From: Acephala macrosclerotiorum
Taxonomy: Eukaryota; Ascomycota; Leotiomycetes; Helotiales; Mollisiaceae
Assembly (NCBI GenBank): GCA_014904845.1
Contig: MU119214.1
Location: 1 to 64,000 of the forward strand
Direction of reading: 5' to 3'
Length of the DNA: 64,000 nt
Shown: in pieces, positions 22,883 to 35,200 of the stretch
How positions within the stretch are numbered: position 1 is the first letter of the stretch
Layout: each line of letters starts with the position of its first letter
The notes under the pieces: model-generated
What the model was told of the DNA's origin: nothing
The model's database searches: none
The model's input: the letters and a program-made list of their open reading frames with translations, nothing else
Position numbers and translations under genes: made by a program

Positions 22883-23806
22883 ATGACGATGGAGACTTTG
22901 GAAGAGGTCCACATTCCTCCCCGCTTGACCAGGGATGACCTGGGTTGGGAGATGGAGATACTTTCCCACAGTCCAGAACAAATGTCCTCAGCGATAAAAG
23001 GGCATGTCAAGATGAACTAACCTCCGGACGGCAAAAGGCTAAGGAAAACTTCGAATTCGAGGGAACCTTCACCCTACGCCATCCAGAAAATCTTTACGGT
23101 CTCAAAAGACTTGCCGAACTTTTCAATACCGCTTATTTCAACAACTGTTTGAAGTATTTCTATCGTATCCGAATAGTCAAATGAATATTGCCACAGAGCA
23201 AAGCATACGAAGAATTCATTGAGGGCATGCCTGCAGGGGATCTGCGAGCTTGTCAAATCAGTTGAAGAACGAGATCCACGCTACCAACTCAATTGTCCTC
23301 GCATAATAATCACAATCATACAAGACCAGAGCAATGTCAATATCTACGAACGAGTTCAAAGATATTGAAGAGCTTTGATACATCAGATGCTCCATGCTAC
23401 GTTCCTCCTCAACACTTGCGTATGCGAACGAGGTTGTGTTCAAAGAGTACGATATAACTTTGACGAAGGCGCTCACCACATGGCCTGGCAAGGAGCAGCT
23501 CAAGCAATTGAAGAAGTAGATCGAGCTCGGGGTTTAATTTTCGGGTTCGGGATAGACAAGTGTCGCAATAGGTCAATGGCGAGAGCCGTGATGAAAGGCT
23601 ACAACCTCCCCGACGATGCTGCTCTACGCTCTGTGGGCCTTGATATCGTTGAAATACTGAAATATCGGGATAATTTTCGAAAAGCTACCGCTAAGGAAAA
23701 TAGGTTAAGAAAGGTAAATTCTACAACGATGAGACGCTCGTCTTGTCTGCGAGATCAATGGACAGCTGATAGCTGGGAGAAGCCAATTGGGCGTAGTAGG
23801 TTGTAG
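22883..23806 (+). pseudogene. SprT-like metalloprotease pseudogene
   Basis: Similarity to the intact neighbour is spread over at least three frames. ATG 22883 opens a 44-codon frame (with LSHSPEQMSSAIKG, like YTPEEISTAIV in unit 2) that stops. The next frame has FTLRHPENLYGLKRLAELF and FNTAYFNN, and stops near 23184. A later one resumes with ERDPRYQL, as in unit 2, and hits a stop just before the protease helix. The last frame (to 23806) has LIHQMLHATF, so HExxH has become HQxxH, then CVCERGC, HHMAWQGAAQAIEEVD and the terminal LRDQWTADSW signature. The stops, frame changes and lost catalytic Glu mark it as dead. Confidence 0.7.
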
Positions 23807-24708
23807 GGGCGTGAAGACCGTTCTATGCTTAAAATTGATGTATAGTAAAATAGCGGGATATTTAAAATAATCTTTTTTCGAAAGATTTCTGGGCCTTTTC
23901 ATCCAAACAGTGGGTAATAGTCACGTACACCAGCATGAACTCGCTGCCCCTCTCCGAATCTAAGGATGTACTTCGGCAACGAGTGGGAGACATGCTTGAA
24001 TCATCTTGCAACGACAGAATAGCTTAAAATAGTATCAAGTGATGTACGAAGCCGTGATTCTACTGTATGATATATCAATGAATCATGAATTAAAGACAGG
24101 TCATTGCCTGGCTCATGATTCAGTGAATACACTGCATCCTGTGAATGTATCACCAAACGATGTATAAATGAGAAATTCTTGGTTCCAAATAATTGAAGAT
24201 CTCAAATTATATGCCAAGACCCTACACACCCTGGGGGGACGAAGAGGGTGAGCAATCTATATAGTTGCAAATATAGTCTATCCAAGCTGTTGCTTTTTTG
24301 TAGTCACATGAGGAAGCTTTGTTTTCCCAAAGACTAGATGGCATCGGTGGAGTTGAGAAATTGCCCCGCAACCCAGACGTTTATTCTTCTGATCAGCGAA
24401 GAGTCTCTCCTCGTTGCCGCGCTAGGCATGCTTCATTCGCGTTGAGACACTTCAAGATACGCGGCCTGACCCTCAATTGGCAGACATCCACTTGAAAGCC
24501 TACAGTACAGTAATCGATTCGCTTAGCAGCGATGATTCTGGCCTCCATCAAGTTCACAACCTCATCCTCATTCTGACCCAGACCCACTCAGCTTCAGAAG
24601 ATCAAAGTCAACCACCGATCTCGCCCGATATACATCCGACGCGCTCCATTTCAAACTAACCATTCCATCCGAACCCCGAGATCAAGACAACCTCTCCCCA
24701 GCCTCAAA
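23807..24708. other. Non-coding accessory sequence
   Basis: No supported gene; frames are under 65 codons. The 24000-24240 part is AT-rich. A short run of overlapping frames near 24400-24660 has no recognisable content. Confidence 0.4.
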
Positions 24709-25677
24709 ATGATCGATTATCCACCGCGCAGCCCAGTCAAGCGCACGAGGGGTAGCATCAAGGTAGAGTACGACAATGACCTCGAAACTGTGATTTATCG
24801 ATTCGAGCGAAACGAGACCTGTAATCCTCATGCCAAGTACTTGCCTGGGAAGGACTACCTGGACAAGATCGATCAGGAGCAATTGTAGGCGCACTCGTAC
24901 CGTGTGTGGAGCAGTTTCTAGACGCTACTTTGCTTTTCGGGCGGTATGGGATGTGTATGAGCTCCTGATTCTAGACTAAAAGCCAATGCAGGAGAGATTC
25001 TCTCGCCAGAGGAACAGTTACAGTGAGTGATACTACTCGCTGTCCTTCTATTAATAGCGGTTTCTAATTGTACTGTATGCAGAAAGGAATTTTGGTGCAA
25101 GCCGAAAGACTGTCAGCCAACATGCCCGCCATACGGATCGACCCCCATGAGGAAGGATAAGAAGCTGGAAAACATGACAATTGGAGAGATGAAGAGGGTC
25201 TCGTTCCGTGCGGATGCCGCTTCGTCGTAAGCTTGGTATTATCAATCACTCACGGCTCACAAAACTTACTGTTTGTACGATTCTGAGGTTGGCAGTACAT
25301 GATGGACAGCTGCGAAGAAGGGTGAAGAAGATCTGGAGGTAAGTCAGTTATGCACTTGATAACTTTGCAACCACATCTAACGCTAATATCTATAATTTAG
25401 ACAGAGGAAGACTTCAAGAGTCTAGGTCGTCCACGTCGAAATCTCTTCATGCAGATCCTGAACTATTTCTAGGGCAAGTTCCATGTTGAGTTTCTCTTCA
25501 ATCGTGCGGATGCGGTCTTGGGAATGATGGCATCCAACCCGGAGATCATGAAGCATACCGAACCCAAAGATACCGAAGCAGGAAAGAAGGTGAAGGCGGG
25601 ATATGAGGAACATGTTGCTGATCTGGTGAGGTGTGGATCACGGGAAGAGGATCTAGCTGAGGGGCATGACGAGTGAA
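24709..25677 (+). pseudogene. Unrecognised multi-exon gene or gene relic
   Basis: Several short rightward coding-like blocks are separated by intron-like signals. ATG 24709 opens 59 codons. A block ends at GTGAGT (about 25024) and reaches TGTATGCAG (about 25081). It continues with a Cys-bearing stretch (KEFWCKPKDCQPTCPPYG) up to GTAAGC. Further on, a block with FHVEFLFNRADAVLGMM and EEHVADLV ends at TGA around 25677. I could not join the blocks into one frame and recognise no family. It may be an intact small-exon gene that I cannot splice by eye, or a relic. Confidence 0.25.
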
Positions 25678-25876
25678 CTGTTGTGGTTTGATAAGGTTGC
25701 TTTTAATCTATGTGTCGATGGCTATGATACCGGTGCTTGCTAGCTCAGGGTTCTTAGATGGAGATGAGGATCAATAGAGAGCTGCAGAAGTAGATGAAAT
25801 TATGACCTCTCTAGAGCAGCTGGGTAGCTCAAAGTAGCATCAACTTGGCTCAGTTAAGGCAAAAGTCCAAATTGCT

Positions 25877-27935
25877 TCAGATCGTTTTGCCAGTGTCTAG
25901 AGCGCTACCATTTGAAAGCTCAACCAACTCCTCCTCAACCATCTTAATCTGCAAAGCCAGCAACCTCGAATAATACCTATTCGACGAATTAGCACTATTG
26001 AAACCCATTCATCAGGGAAAGAGCTCAGGAGCCTCCATGTGAAGCCCACCAGATTAGTGTGGGATCAACTCACCTACTCAACCAAAAACTCCCTGCTGCA
26101 ACCCAAAACCCCTCCTGCCCACACCTTCGCCAAACGCCCCTGATTTCCTCCATCTCATCAACCCCCAAATCGGCAATATCCTATCCGCCACCTCGTCCCC
26201 AAAAATCTTCCTCGTCCTACTCCCATTATTATACCCTGTGCACCAAATAATCCCATCAGCTTCCAGCTCCTCTCCGTCGGTGAAAACCACACTTTTGGAC
26301 TTTATGGTAGCGATTTCGTGCTCAGACTTGACGTGGATTTTGTCTTGGGTTATGACTGACGCGCAGCCGATGTCGATGTAGAAACCACCGGCTCGGTGAA
26401 TGGTTAGGGCTAGGAGGGAGGGGAGTTCGGTTTCGGAGTCGATGATTAGGTAGCCTGCTTTTTGGAGGCTGTTGAGCATAGGTTGATCATTAGGTTTGAA
26501 AAGAAGGGCGGCGTCGGAGCCGATACGGGTGAAGAGTGTCATTGGTGTTGACATTATGAGGAGGCCTGATTCTTCAGCTGGCTACCTTGAGGTCAATGTG
26601 AGTCTTAGAGAAAAGAAGGGAGTGATGTTACTGAGGCATTGTTGTATCGTGCTCCGACGATTTTGTAGACATTCTCGAGACTTGTAACGAACGAAGGGGA
26701 TATTTGGGCTATTGTTATGTCTGTCCCGTATTTGTTGTAAGATTGTGCTATATCGTGACCGGATGTGCCTGTTCCTACTATGATGACTTTCTTTCCTTTG
26801 TAATCTGGTGATCCGTTGTGGAATTGTGTTGGATGCATGATTCTACCGTCGAAATTGTTCACTCCTGGAGTTTCTAGTATTCGTGGCTCGCCATTGAGTC
26901 CTGTAGCTCGAATAATATGTCGTGGTTTGAATGTCCCTGTTCAAGTAAACTCCTGTCGAGCGAGAATTCAAGAGGAAAATCTTACGGCGTGTCATCTTGC
27001 CATCCTGAAATCTTTCCAACTCAACCGTCCAATATTTCTGCTTTGTATCCCAGCTTGAGTACACGAGCTGGGTGCTGTTCCAAACGTTCAACTCCAATGC
27101 TGATTCGTAATGCTGGGAGAGTTTCAGTCAAGCAGATCTCGAGCGATCTTCTTTGGTAGACTTACCTCCATGAAATCGGCCATTTTGTCTTTGGGTGCCA
27201 AGATCTGAAACACTCGTAAGTAAGTGATAGGCTGTTGTGAACGAGCACTTACCGGCCAACTAGGAGGGTAAGGAAGATAGGGCATGGCATTCATGAAGCA
27301 AGGATCGTGCAAAACCAGATCATGATATCTCGATCTCCAACAATCCCCCGTCCTCGCATTCTTGTCGATCACTAAAGCAGAAACACCAAGCATTCTCAGG
27401 CGAGCATCCATCATGGGATCATAAGACCGGAATGTCCAGCTCCTAGACAACAATTAGGGTTGCCTTGAAGAATGGTTTGGACACGTACCAACGGTAAGAA
27501 CAGTGGGATCTTCATTTAGGAATGCTTGTTCTCTCCACGATACTCTAGCCAATTCAAAATCTCAGGAGCGCCGTTTGGCTTGGCATGTTCCAACCCCGTA
27601 CCCCAGTCATAAAGGAGTCTCCTTCAAATCGTAAAGTAAAGTAAACATTGTGAAAATTCTCCACTCGTCGCGATTCTCGACATCTTGAAGCAATTGCATA
27701 ACTCCTCTACCCAATCCATGTTCCGTTTCAAATGTGATCTAAGCTTGCAAGCACTTGATGGTTCCTTTCGGATCAACATCCCCTCATGGCCGGCTCTTTC
27801 CCATTCTCTAGAGCGAATTTGGTGATGTTGCAATCTTTGCCACTGTTTTGGTCTTGGATATGAGGCTACTGGCACATTGAAAGTTGTATCTTTCAGATGC
27901 AGTTCCATAGGGGGTTCTTTTGCGATTGACTCCAT
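25877..27935 (-). pseudogene. Flavin-containing monooxygenase pseudogene
   Basis: The coding order of a fungal FAD/NAD(P)H flavin monooxygenase (YUCCA/dimethylaniline type) is present, with several normal introns: N-terminus at 27935; VLTVGAGHSG (FAD GxGxxG); LVIDKNARTGDCWRSRYHDL; FKPRHIIRATG; VGTGTSGHD (NADPH GxGxxG); WCTGY; and a last exon with YYSRLLALQIK ending at 25877. The frame is broken at least twice: a few residues after GAGHSG (about 27405-27418), and after FGDEVADRI (about 26175-26185). A third shift is likely near 27540, just before WREQAFL. No GT..AG pair explains these. In an intact form it would hydroxylate or S/N-oxidise a small molecule. As it stands it should not make a full enzyme. 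Confidence 0.75.
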
Positions 27936-27975
27936 GACGTTTGTTGGAAGCAGCTTTCTCTCTCATCTAATTCTG

Positions 27976-28046
<71 letters not shown>
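27976..28046. repeat. 71-base A homopolymer
   Basis: An uninterrupted run of 71 A on the + strand, 41 bases upstream of the flavin monooxygenase ATG (poly-T in that gene's sense). It could be the tail of an inserted retroelement or retrocopy, a poly(dT) promoter tract, or an assembly/polymerase artefact. No element body could be recognised on its left side, which is monooxygenase sequence. Confidence 0.9.
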
Positions 28047-28048
<2 letters not shown>

Positions 28049-29312
28049 AGAAAGAAGTGAATACAGATGAGTAGTTGGGGCTTTAGGGATCAAAAGAGAA
28101 GTACTGTCCAAACCAAATGCAAAAAATTATGTACCTCCATCAAGCGGCTAAGCTTACTCGTACCCTCCAAGTCGGGTATTTCACGAAACGAAGAATCCGA
28201 TCACGGTTCGGTTAACTTTATAAGAAGGTGAAAAGTAGACTCCAACTCATCCGTTCCATCTTATCAGAGCTCAAGAATGGCCAAGAGAATCCTTCTAGCG
28301 CTTATTCACGTCGCCTCCCCTTTCTCGATTGGCATCGAACTCGATAGGATATCTCGTACTGCAAGATACTCGTACGCACGAGAAATCAGGAGATAGGTGG
28401 GGTGTTTGATGAGGGGCATTTGTGGTACATTTAGGATGCTATGACTGAGGTACTGCTTCGAAAATCTGATGTGGTATTCCAGGCGATTGGCCGACTGAAA
28501 ATACCCGGAATAGGATATAGCTTTGCGAGACTTGAGGAAGTACTCCTTCACATCTGCTGACAGAGTATATCCTCGAATGTGTACAAAGAGAGTTTGCATG
28601 ATTGATTCCTGAAAGAAAAGATGAAGTACGGTATCTTTCGACTCACGTGTGAAGCAGGTGACACCTCGAATTCTCCAGCTCAGGCGGCAAAGACACGCCA
28701 TCAGCCTCGTGAACTCATCCCCGTACACAAGAGAACAAACTCGTAATGCTGAAACTTTCTGAGCTGAGGTGACATCGACGTTGAGCTCTCTTTGGTTATG
28801 TGTCTCAAGTGCACAGCCCCTGAAGATGGCGATAAAGGGGTGTGGCTGGTGCTCCCGCTTCACCCTTGAGAGGCCGCTAAGCCTTTTAGATATTGAAGAT
28901 GCGATGCGAACCCGCCAACTTTAATTATTGTGCTCCAGCCCAAGGCCCAAGCGGTTGGGACTTTACTTCTCTTTTGCTTGTCTGTTGTGCGCTCAAGTAC
29001 TGTCGACCGGTGGAAGATTCGAGTCTGAAGAAGGAGTTGTGGCTTGCAGAGGAAACACGGGGCAGGGCAAAAAAGAAAGTCTTGAAGGAAGAGAAGGAGC
29101 CGACGTCGATCACACATCCACCAGCAAAAGGAGACGACGATCCAGGATATCGAAATCTTGACCAGACGAAGATTGCGATCAACACCAGAACAGAAAACTC
29201 TTTCCTCTAAACGAATGTCCCTGAGCTTCAGACGACTTTAGAATGATGCGATAGCCAACGCTCTTGCGACGAAAGTACGCGCCAGCATTTCCTCCCTTAA
29301 GAGATCGACGCA
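28047..29312. other. Intergenic region before the Uds1-type gene
   Basis: A leftward 185-codon frame (28863-28306) begins with GTG, not ATG, and shows no motif or plausible upstream exon, so it is not called. The right end (about 28900-29312) is the promoter and leader of the coiled-coil gene at 29313. Confidence 0.4.
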
Positions 29313-32242
29313 ATGATGAACGGAGCACAAAGGACGAAGGCTCTGCCTGCAAGGCCGAGTCAAGACTTGGGATATGGGGGTATGCAGAATAGTTACAGGA
29401 AAGAGAACGTGGACCCTCGGAATTATGGCTCGCAGAATGGGAGGAAACCAAGTAGCCAGGAACTCAGCGGGCGAATGATGCTCAAGGGCTATGGGAGTGA
29501 GATCTCGAATGGCTTTGAGCAAATACCTCGCTATAATCATGTAAGTGATTCGAAGTCCCCGAGGGTAGATTTGCCAGAGTCGGGCGCTGACGGTAATACA
29601 GAGTAATCCTTCTAGACCTCAAAGCTCGAATCTTGTGAACGTCAATGACCCGATTCAAATACATCTCCTTGTTGAAACCGCCTTGGGTGATAGTAAAGAG
29701 TTCGAAATCCTGTCGCAGGAAGAGGTGGACGACTTGAAGAAACAATGCCAGAACCTCACACAACGCATCGAACAGACACGGCAAAGTCTCGCGATCCAGT
29801 CGAAATACCGAGATGCTGCAATATCGATGGGAAAGCTATACACTTCGGCGGACAAGAAGAAAAGCGTAGATGGTCAAGATGGCAAGAAAGAGAGGAGAAG
29901 CATCTTTGGGCATAATCGTGCAGGGAGCGACCAGATTCGAGAAGCGGAACAAGAGCGCATAGCTAGCGAAAGAAAGTGTGAGGAACTGGCAGCTGAGTTA
30001 TGGTCTCTGGAGAAACGGCTCATGGACCCGCAGAGCAGACTGTTGAAGCATACAGCGGGAATCCTGCAAATGACACACAAGGGCCCGAAGGGCCTGCCCA
30101 AGAGTCAGAATGGCGCTCCACAGGTTCCAGGCAGTCCGGAGAGCATGTTTACATATTCGAACGCGCGAAACAGCATTGAACCGATCACAGACGAGCTCTT
30201 CTTCGACGACAGAAGTCTTTACAAGCCAGCAGATGGATTCGGCGACCTCAACTTTGGTCCGCCACAAAAGGGTGGGTTAGAGCAGATGCAAATGATTGCG
30301 CAGACTGAGCAGAGACTGGACGATCTAAACAGCCGGCTAAGAGCAGTCATTGTGAAAGTCAACCCTGCTCGGGAAGGAAATTATTCGACCCCACCAGTCT
30401 CTGGGACCAGCCGTGATGGAACAGGCGAAATGCTACAGAGGCATCTGGAGTATCTGGAGAGGAGTATTTCTACCATCGACGATGAGCATACACAAGCCTT
30501 GACGAGAAGTGCACAAAACGCAGAGTCGAATGTTGTGAGGAGATTGCAGGAATCGCAGGCAGCGATGGAACGGAGACTACAGGAATCCGAAGCAGCCACA
30601 GAAAGGAGGTTACAAGAGTCAGAAGCTGCCATGGAAGAGACGTTGGAAGGTCTCAACCGTGAGATCCGAGCTCTCCTTCTACCATACGAGGCAAACCGCC
30701 CACAACCACCTCAAGTTGGAGGAAATGGTGTAGATGACCAACTGGCGTACTTCCAAGACAGTTTGGGTGCCTTGGAAATGGAGCTCTCTCGTGCTGCAAG
30801 CAATGCGAGCAAGAACTCTGGCAGCCAAGGCAATCTTGAGCAGATGGAAACTGTCATGACGGGTCTCTGGGAGATAATCCAATCTGGCGATGAGATAGAG
30901 CGGCAACGGAAGCTGGAAAGGGCGAAAATCAGGTACAATCAAGATCTTCCTGAGGACGAAGACGAATCTGGTGACGACGGCAGCGACCCTAACGAACCTT
31001 TCTCCCTCCAAGGATTCTCCGCCAAGGTGCAGTGGCTTTATGCTCAAGCTACACGCTTGAAGGATCAGAAGAAGGTCTTGCAGCGCCAGATCAAGCAGCA
31101 ACGAGAGCTCAACAGCAAATCCGATGCCACAAAAGACGCCGAGATGGTGCAAAAGGTCGAAGAGCTGGAAAGAACGAAGAATCTGCTCACGAGAACAGAA
31201 ATGGATGCCGACAAAGTGAGAGAACAACTCAGCCTTGTGATGGAGAAGCTCGATGAAGCCAGGCAGCAAGAGACACTGCAAGCACAGTCTCGTGCCAATG
31301 ACGAGAATTCCATGGTCCAGGCTGCTCAGGCTGAGCTCGACCAGAAGAACCAATTGATTATCGCTCTTGAGGAGGAGTTGCAGGATATGAAGGACGACCA
31401 ATCCATCGGCAACGCAGAACTGCAAAGCAAGATCGCCGACTCCGATGCCAAGATAGCTATCTTGACTCAAGAACTTGCCGCCGTTGCAGCTGCTCAAGCA
31501 ACCTTCGAAGCTAGCGTCGAGGCCAAAGAGAAGGAGATCAACGACAAGGAGCAAGAGATGGAGAACATGAACATGGAAATCGCCCGCCTACAAACCGAAG
31601 TCACCATCGCCCGAGCAGAATTAGATGGTGCATACGGCTCGCGAGCCCAGCGCGCCGCAGAAGTAGCAGCCAACCCCATAATCCAGAAGGAAATCGATGA
31701 CCTCAAAGAGAAGAACGCTTCTCTAGCCACCGAGCTCGCCTACCTCAGATCCAAAGGAACCGCCGACCCAGCAACAGACGAGAAGATGAAAACCCTCAGG
31801 AAGGAACTCGAGGAAACAATCGAGGAATACGAACAAATGACCAAAGCCTCTATCGAATGGGAGAAAGAGCGCGAGTCACTTGAAGGCACGATCGATAAGT
31901 TGCGAGATGAGAGGGAGAAGATGGAGGCTGAGTTGAGTGATGAGAAGGTTAGATGGTTGGGGATGAAGAGTCCCGGTTTTGAGGGGGGGGCTGCACCAGG
32001 AAGCACAAGTACAACGGTGTTGAAGAATGAGTTTAAGAAGATGATGAGGGATACGAGGGCCGAGAATGCGAAGGTTTTGAGGGTATGTTTTTCTCATAAT
32101 TCTTTCCTTTTTGGTGTTTGGTTAGGGAATGTCACTGACTTGGTTGTAGGCTGAACAAGCTGAGAGGAGGAGAGTGGAGGATGAATTGAGGGCTTTGAAG
32201 AAAGCTATGGGGCCGGGCAGGTCGCCTTTGAGTATGGGCTAG
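29313..32242 (+). CDS. Uds1 (up-regulated during septation) domain coiled-coil protein
   Basis: Three exons (29313-29540, 29602-32082, 32150-32242) give 933 residues; junctions are GTAAGT..ACAG and GTATGT..TTGTAG. After a disordered, basic start comes a Uds1-type domain (about residues 90-240) with IQIHLLVETALGDSK, LSQEEVDDLKKQC, IQSKYRDAAISMGKLY, RKCEELAAELWSLEKRL and HTAGILQMTHKG. Residues about 390-425 hold a threefold 11-residue repeat. From about 540 to the end the protein is a long heptad-rich coiled coil, broken by acidic patches (PEDEDESGDDGS). The name comes from a septation-induced fission yeast protein. Ascomycete members are thought to be cytoskeletal or septum-associated, which is inference here. 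All frames on the other strand, including one of 291 codons, are shadows. Confidence 0.88.
30538..30636 (+). repeat. Three tandem 33-bp units coding an 11-residue coiled-coil repeat
   Basis: Within the Uds1-type gene, RRLQES(Q/E)AA(M/T)E is repeated three times, in frame, with 33-bp spacing and no gaps; the third base of many codons has diverged. Eleven-residue (hendecad) periodicity suits a coiled coil with low supercoil. It probably arose by internal duplication. Confidence 0.8.
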
Positions 32243-35200
32243 GTTAGCTTTCTTCCGAACTTGCCCCATCTCGTCTGCTATGATGTGAGTGGTTGAGAAG
32301 AATTGTAAGATTATTGTTGAGCCAAAGTGTGTTGCATGTTGAGCGTCTTGGGGATCGCATTGTTTGGCGGCTTCACGAAAGGGGAACAGGTTACTTTCTG
32401 ATGTTATGATATATATTGGTCGGTTTGGCTGTTTTGATCGCTTCAACGACTGGAGAGGATCGGGTGGAAGGGAAGCGGGACTCCTGCATTTGCATCTTGG
32501 CGTGCATTGATTGGCGTTTTGTTGTGTGGTGCTGTTTTGATCTGTAAGAGGGGGGGTTTTGAAGTTTATGGAGTGGGGTAGATATTATAGGAAGAGGTGA
32601 TGAATTGAATGTCTGAATTGAATCCTGCTTGCAGTTCTTGTTTTATGCTTTCGTGTCGGTGGTGGGGAGTGATGTTTGAGTTGGTGTAGTAAGGATTTGG
32701 GTGCAATCCAATGGAGGCCAAAGAGGTTCTGCAAGTTGTTAACATCAAAATGTTAGCGAAAGTCCTCTGACACGTATTCCTTCTTTACAGAAATCGGACT
32801 GTGGTGATGGGCTGGGCATGTCATCGGAGGCATAAGGGGCGGTTAGGGAGGTTCCTTGTTTTGGTGTGTGAATCAGAGCAGGAGACGAGGAAAGAACGCT
32901 CTTGAGAGGTAAGATCACACGCCTAGTAGCACTATTCAAGTCAGACGATGCACTGTTGAGCCATTGAATCGAAGATTTAAGTTAGGAAGGAGTTCGGTGA
33001 CTGGAGGGAGTGTTGTTGCACACTGCTCACTGCTCACGGTTGAAAAGAAATGGGAGTTCGGTCTTGTTTGCCATTGAGGTGGCAAGGATTTATGTTGACC
33101 GTGTTCATCGTGTGTGGTCGGTATGTGAAAGTGATCGGGTTCTCTGAGACTAGTTTTGCACAAAATGTCAGAGGAAGTGGTGGTACGGAGATGAACACTC
33201 TCATGGATCTATGCACCTTTCGTCATTGATGGCTTGTATCTTCTTGATGTATCTAATGATCTGCTATCGCATTAGTTCATATAATGCGCTTGGGTGATGG
33301 ATGAGGGGTGCGCAGGGAAGAGGGAGTGGCTCGAAATGTGAATGTGCTTTGTTTGGAATCACCATCCGACTTCTCTTCCCCGAACATGGCACTTTCAAAA
33401 GCCCTAGTCAACAGTTCAATATATCAGGAAGACTATTCGGTGCTCCATAAATCAGAAACCAAAAGCAGATATGTAGAGGAGAAAGGCGTGACATTGATCT
33501 TCACAACGAGTCGAGTTTGAAACCGAGTTACGAGACTTGGCTCTGGTTACTGCCCAAAGATGCTGTCTGAGGAACACTATTACTCTACAAAGCAAGAATT
33601 ACAACGAAGGATTCCAACACCAGAACAATTTGCAACATCACCATCTCGCCCAACAAAAGTGAACCTGTCGTCACCCTCCTCTCAGGCCTCAATCGCTTAA
33701 AATTAGCTTCGACCACACTTCAAGATTCCAGACCTGTTTATAGATTTAAATAATAACTTTTGGTACTCAACACAAATATCCCTCACGAAATCATTCATTT
33801 GGCTTCCATACTAGTAGACAACTGTGGCAGTTGAAGGGTCTGGCGTAGCACCTAGCACCTTCTGCATTAATGTATTAGCTAAGATAATGATTGGCCATCT
33901 CTGACCTCTGAGAAATTTGATCAGTAATTTCTCAAGGTTATCGGAAAAACAAATAGGCTAGGGTAGATGCCCATCACCGTAGACACCATAGATTTTTCTT
34001 TGTAATTCTTTTCTAGAAAGTGTTGGAGGACTTTTTGCTGACAAGAGACTTTGGGAGCTAAGCGAGAAAGGGGAAGCGAATGGAGGAGACCGAATTTTTT
34101 GCCTTAAATTTTGAGATACAGAAGCAGCATCTGAGTTGCTGTTTGGCAATAAGTACTCGGAGGATTTAATGCTGAGCGTGTATCATAAAGCATCCAAAGA
34201 AGTCCATTCCAATGGCCATGCTTAGGAAGGTGAACCTGTTTCGTGAACGCAGGTAAGGGAAATTAATGGAAAGCAGCTTGGGTGTTAGCATGGGAGCTAC
34301 AAGATGTCTTACTCTAGCAGTGCATGAAGCTCATTTCAACTCAGATAGTTATAAGTTTGCTAAGAACCTGAGCGGCTGTGATCAAGTTGGGAACGTGATT
34401 GATGGCGGGGGATGAAGCTGTTCGGGGCAAGGAGCACATGAACTTTATTCCTTGGGACGAGATGATCAAATGAGAGAAGTCACGTAATATTGAATACTAT
34501 GCGCTCCGAGGAGAATGTATACTTGGTATTCATTATTCCGTTCTGGAAAGAATCATGGTCCTTTGTAGCTTTCGGTGGTATGACTTGATTGAAAGCTTTA
34601 AGACGAACGGGTAGACATGACACGTCGAAGAGCAGAAAACATTATTTTGACATGTAAAATCTTGTTCATTGAGTTATGGCACGGAGGGTAATCTCCAATT
34701 CAGAATCGCATCTGATGCTCCTCGCTTGGTAGCATGCCTTCCCACTTCCAACTCTTTCCAAATCGCGGACACCAAACTCCGTTCAACGCAACCGCGACAA
34801 AACAAATTCAACCTCTGTACATCGCATGTCCCGCTCAGCAGCTGATCGCCCAGCTTGCGACGAATACGAGATTCTGTCCTCGCAGTTCTTGCCTTCCCAA
34901 GGATAGTTGATATTTTCTCAGCGAAGAAGCAACAAAAATATGCCGCCACATCGATATGCCGCATCACTCAACCGCCAAGCTGACTTCAGTGTGATCATCA
35001 CACCTCAGCTATGTCACTTGGATCGCAAGAGCAAGGGACTGCAGCATCTTGCTGCACACGCAAAAAGAAAGCCACGGAAAAGCCAACCATCCCAAGCAAA
35101 GAGCGCCTCGGATTTTCCCCATATTATCTTACCTCCACATGCTCGCCGTTGGCCGCTCCAAACGCGAGAACGACAGGATATAAACGCGCAGAAAGCCCTG

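Noticed and set aside
13470..24312. A shared 13-mer (TAGTCACATGAGG) near 13470 and 24300
   Set aside because: Matches of this length are expected by chance in 64 kb, and similarity does not extend beyond it.
28306..28863. 185-codon - strand frame
   Set aside because: Begins with GTG, not ATG, with no upstream exon found; no motif.
30679..31554. 291-codon - strand frame rich in Leu
   Set aside because: Antisense of the Uds1 coiled coil; Leu comes from complemented Gln/Glu/Lys-rich codons. The + strand gene has domain and splice support.
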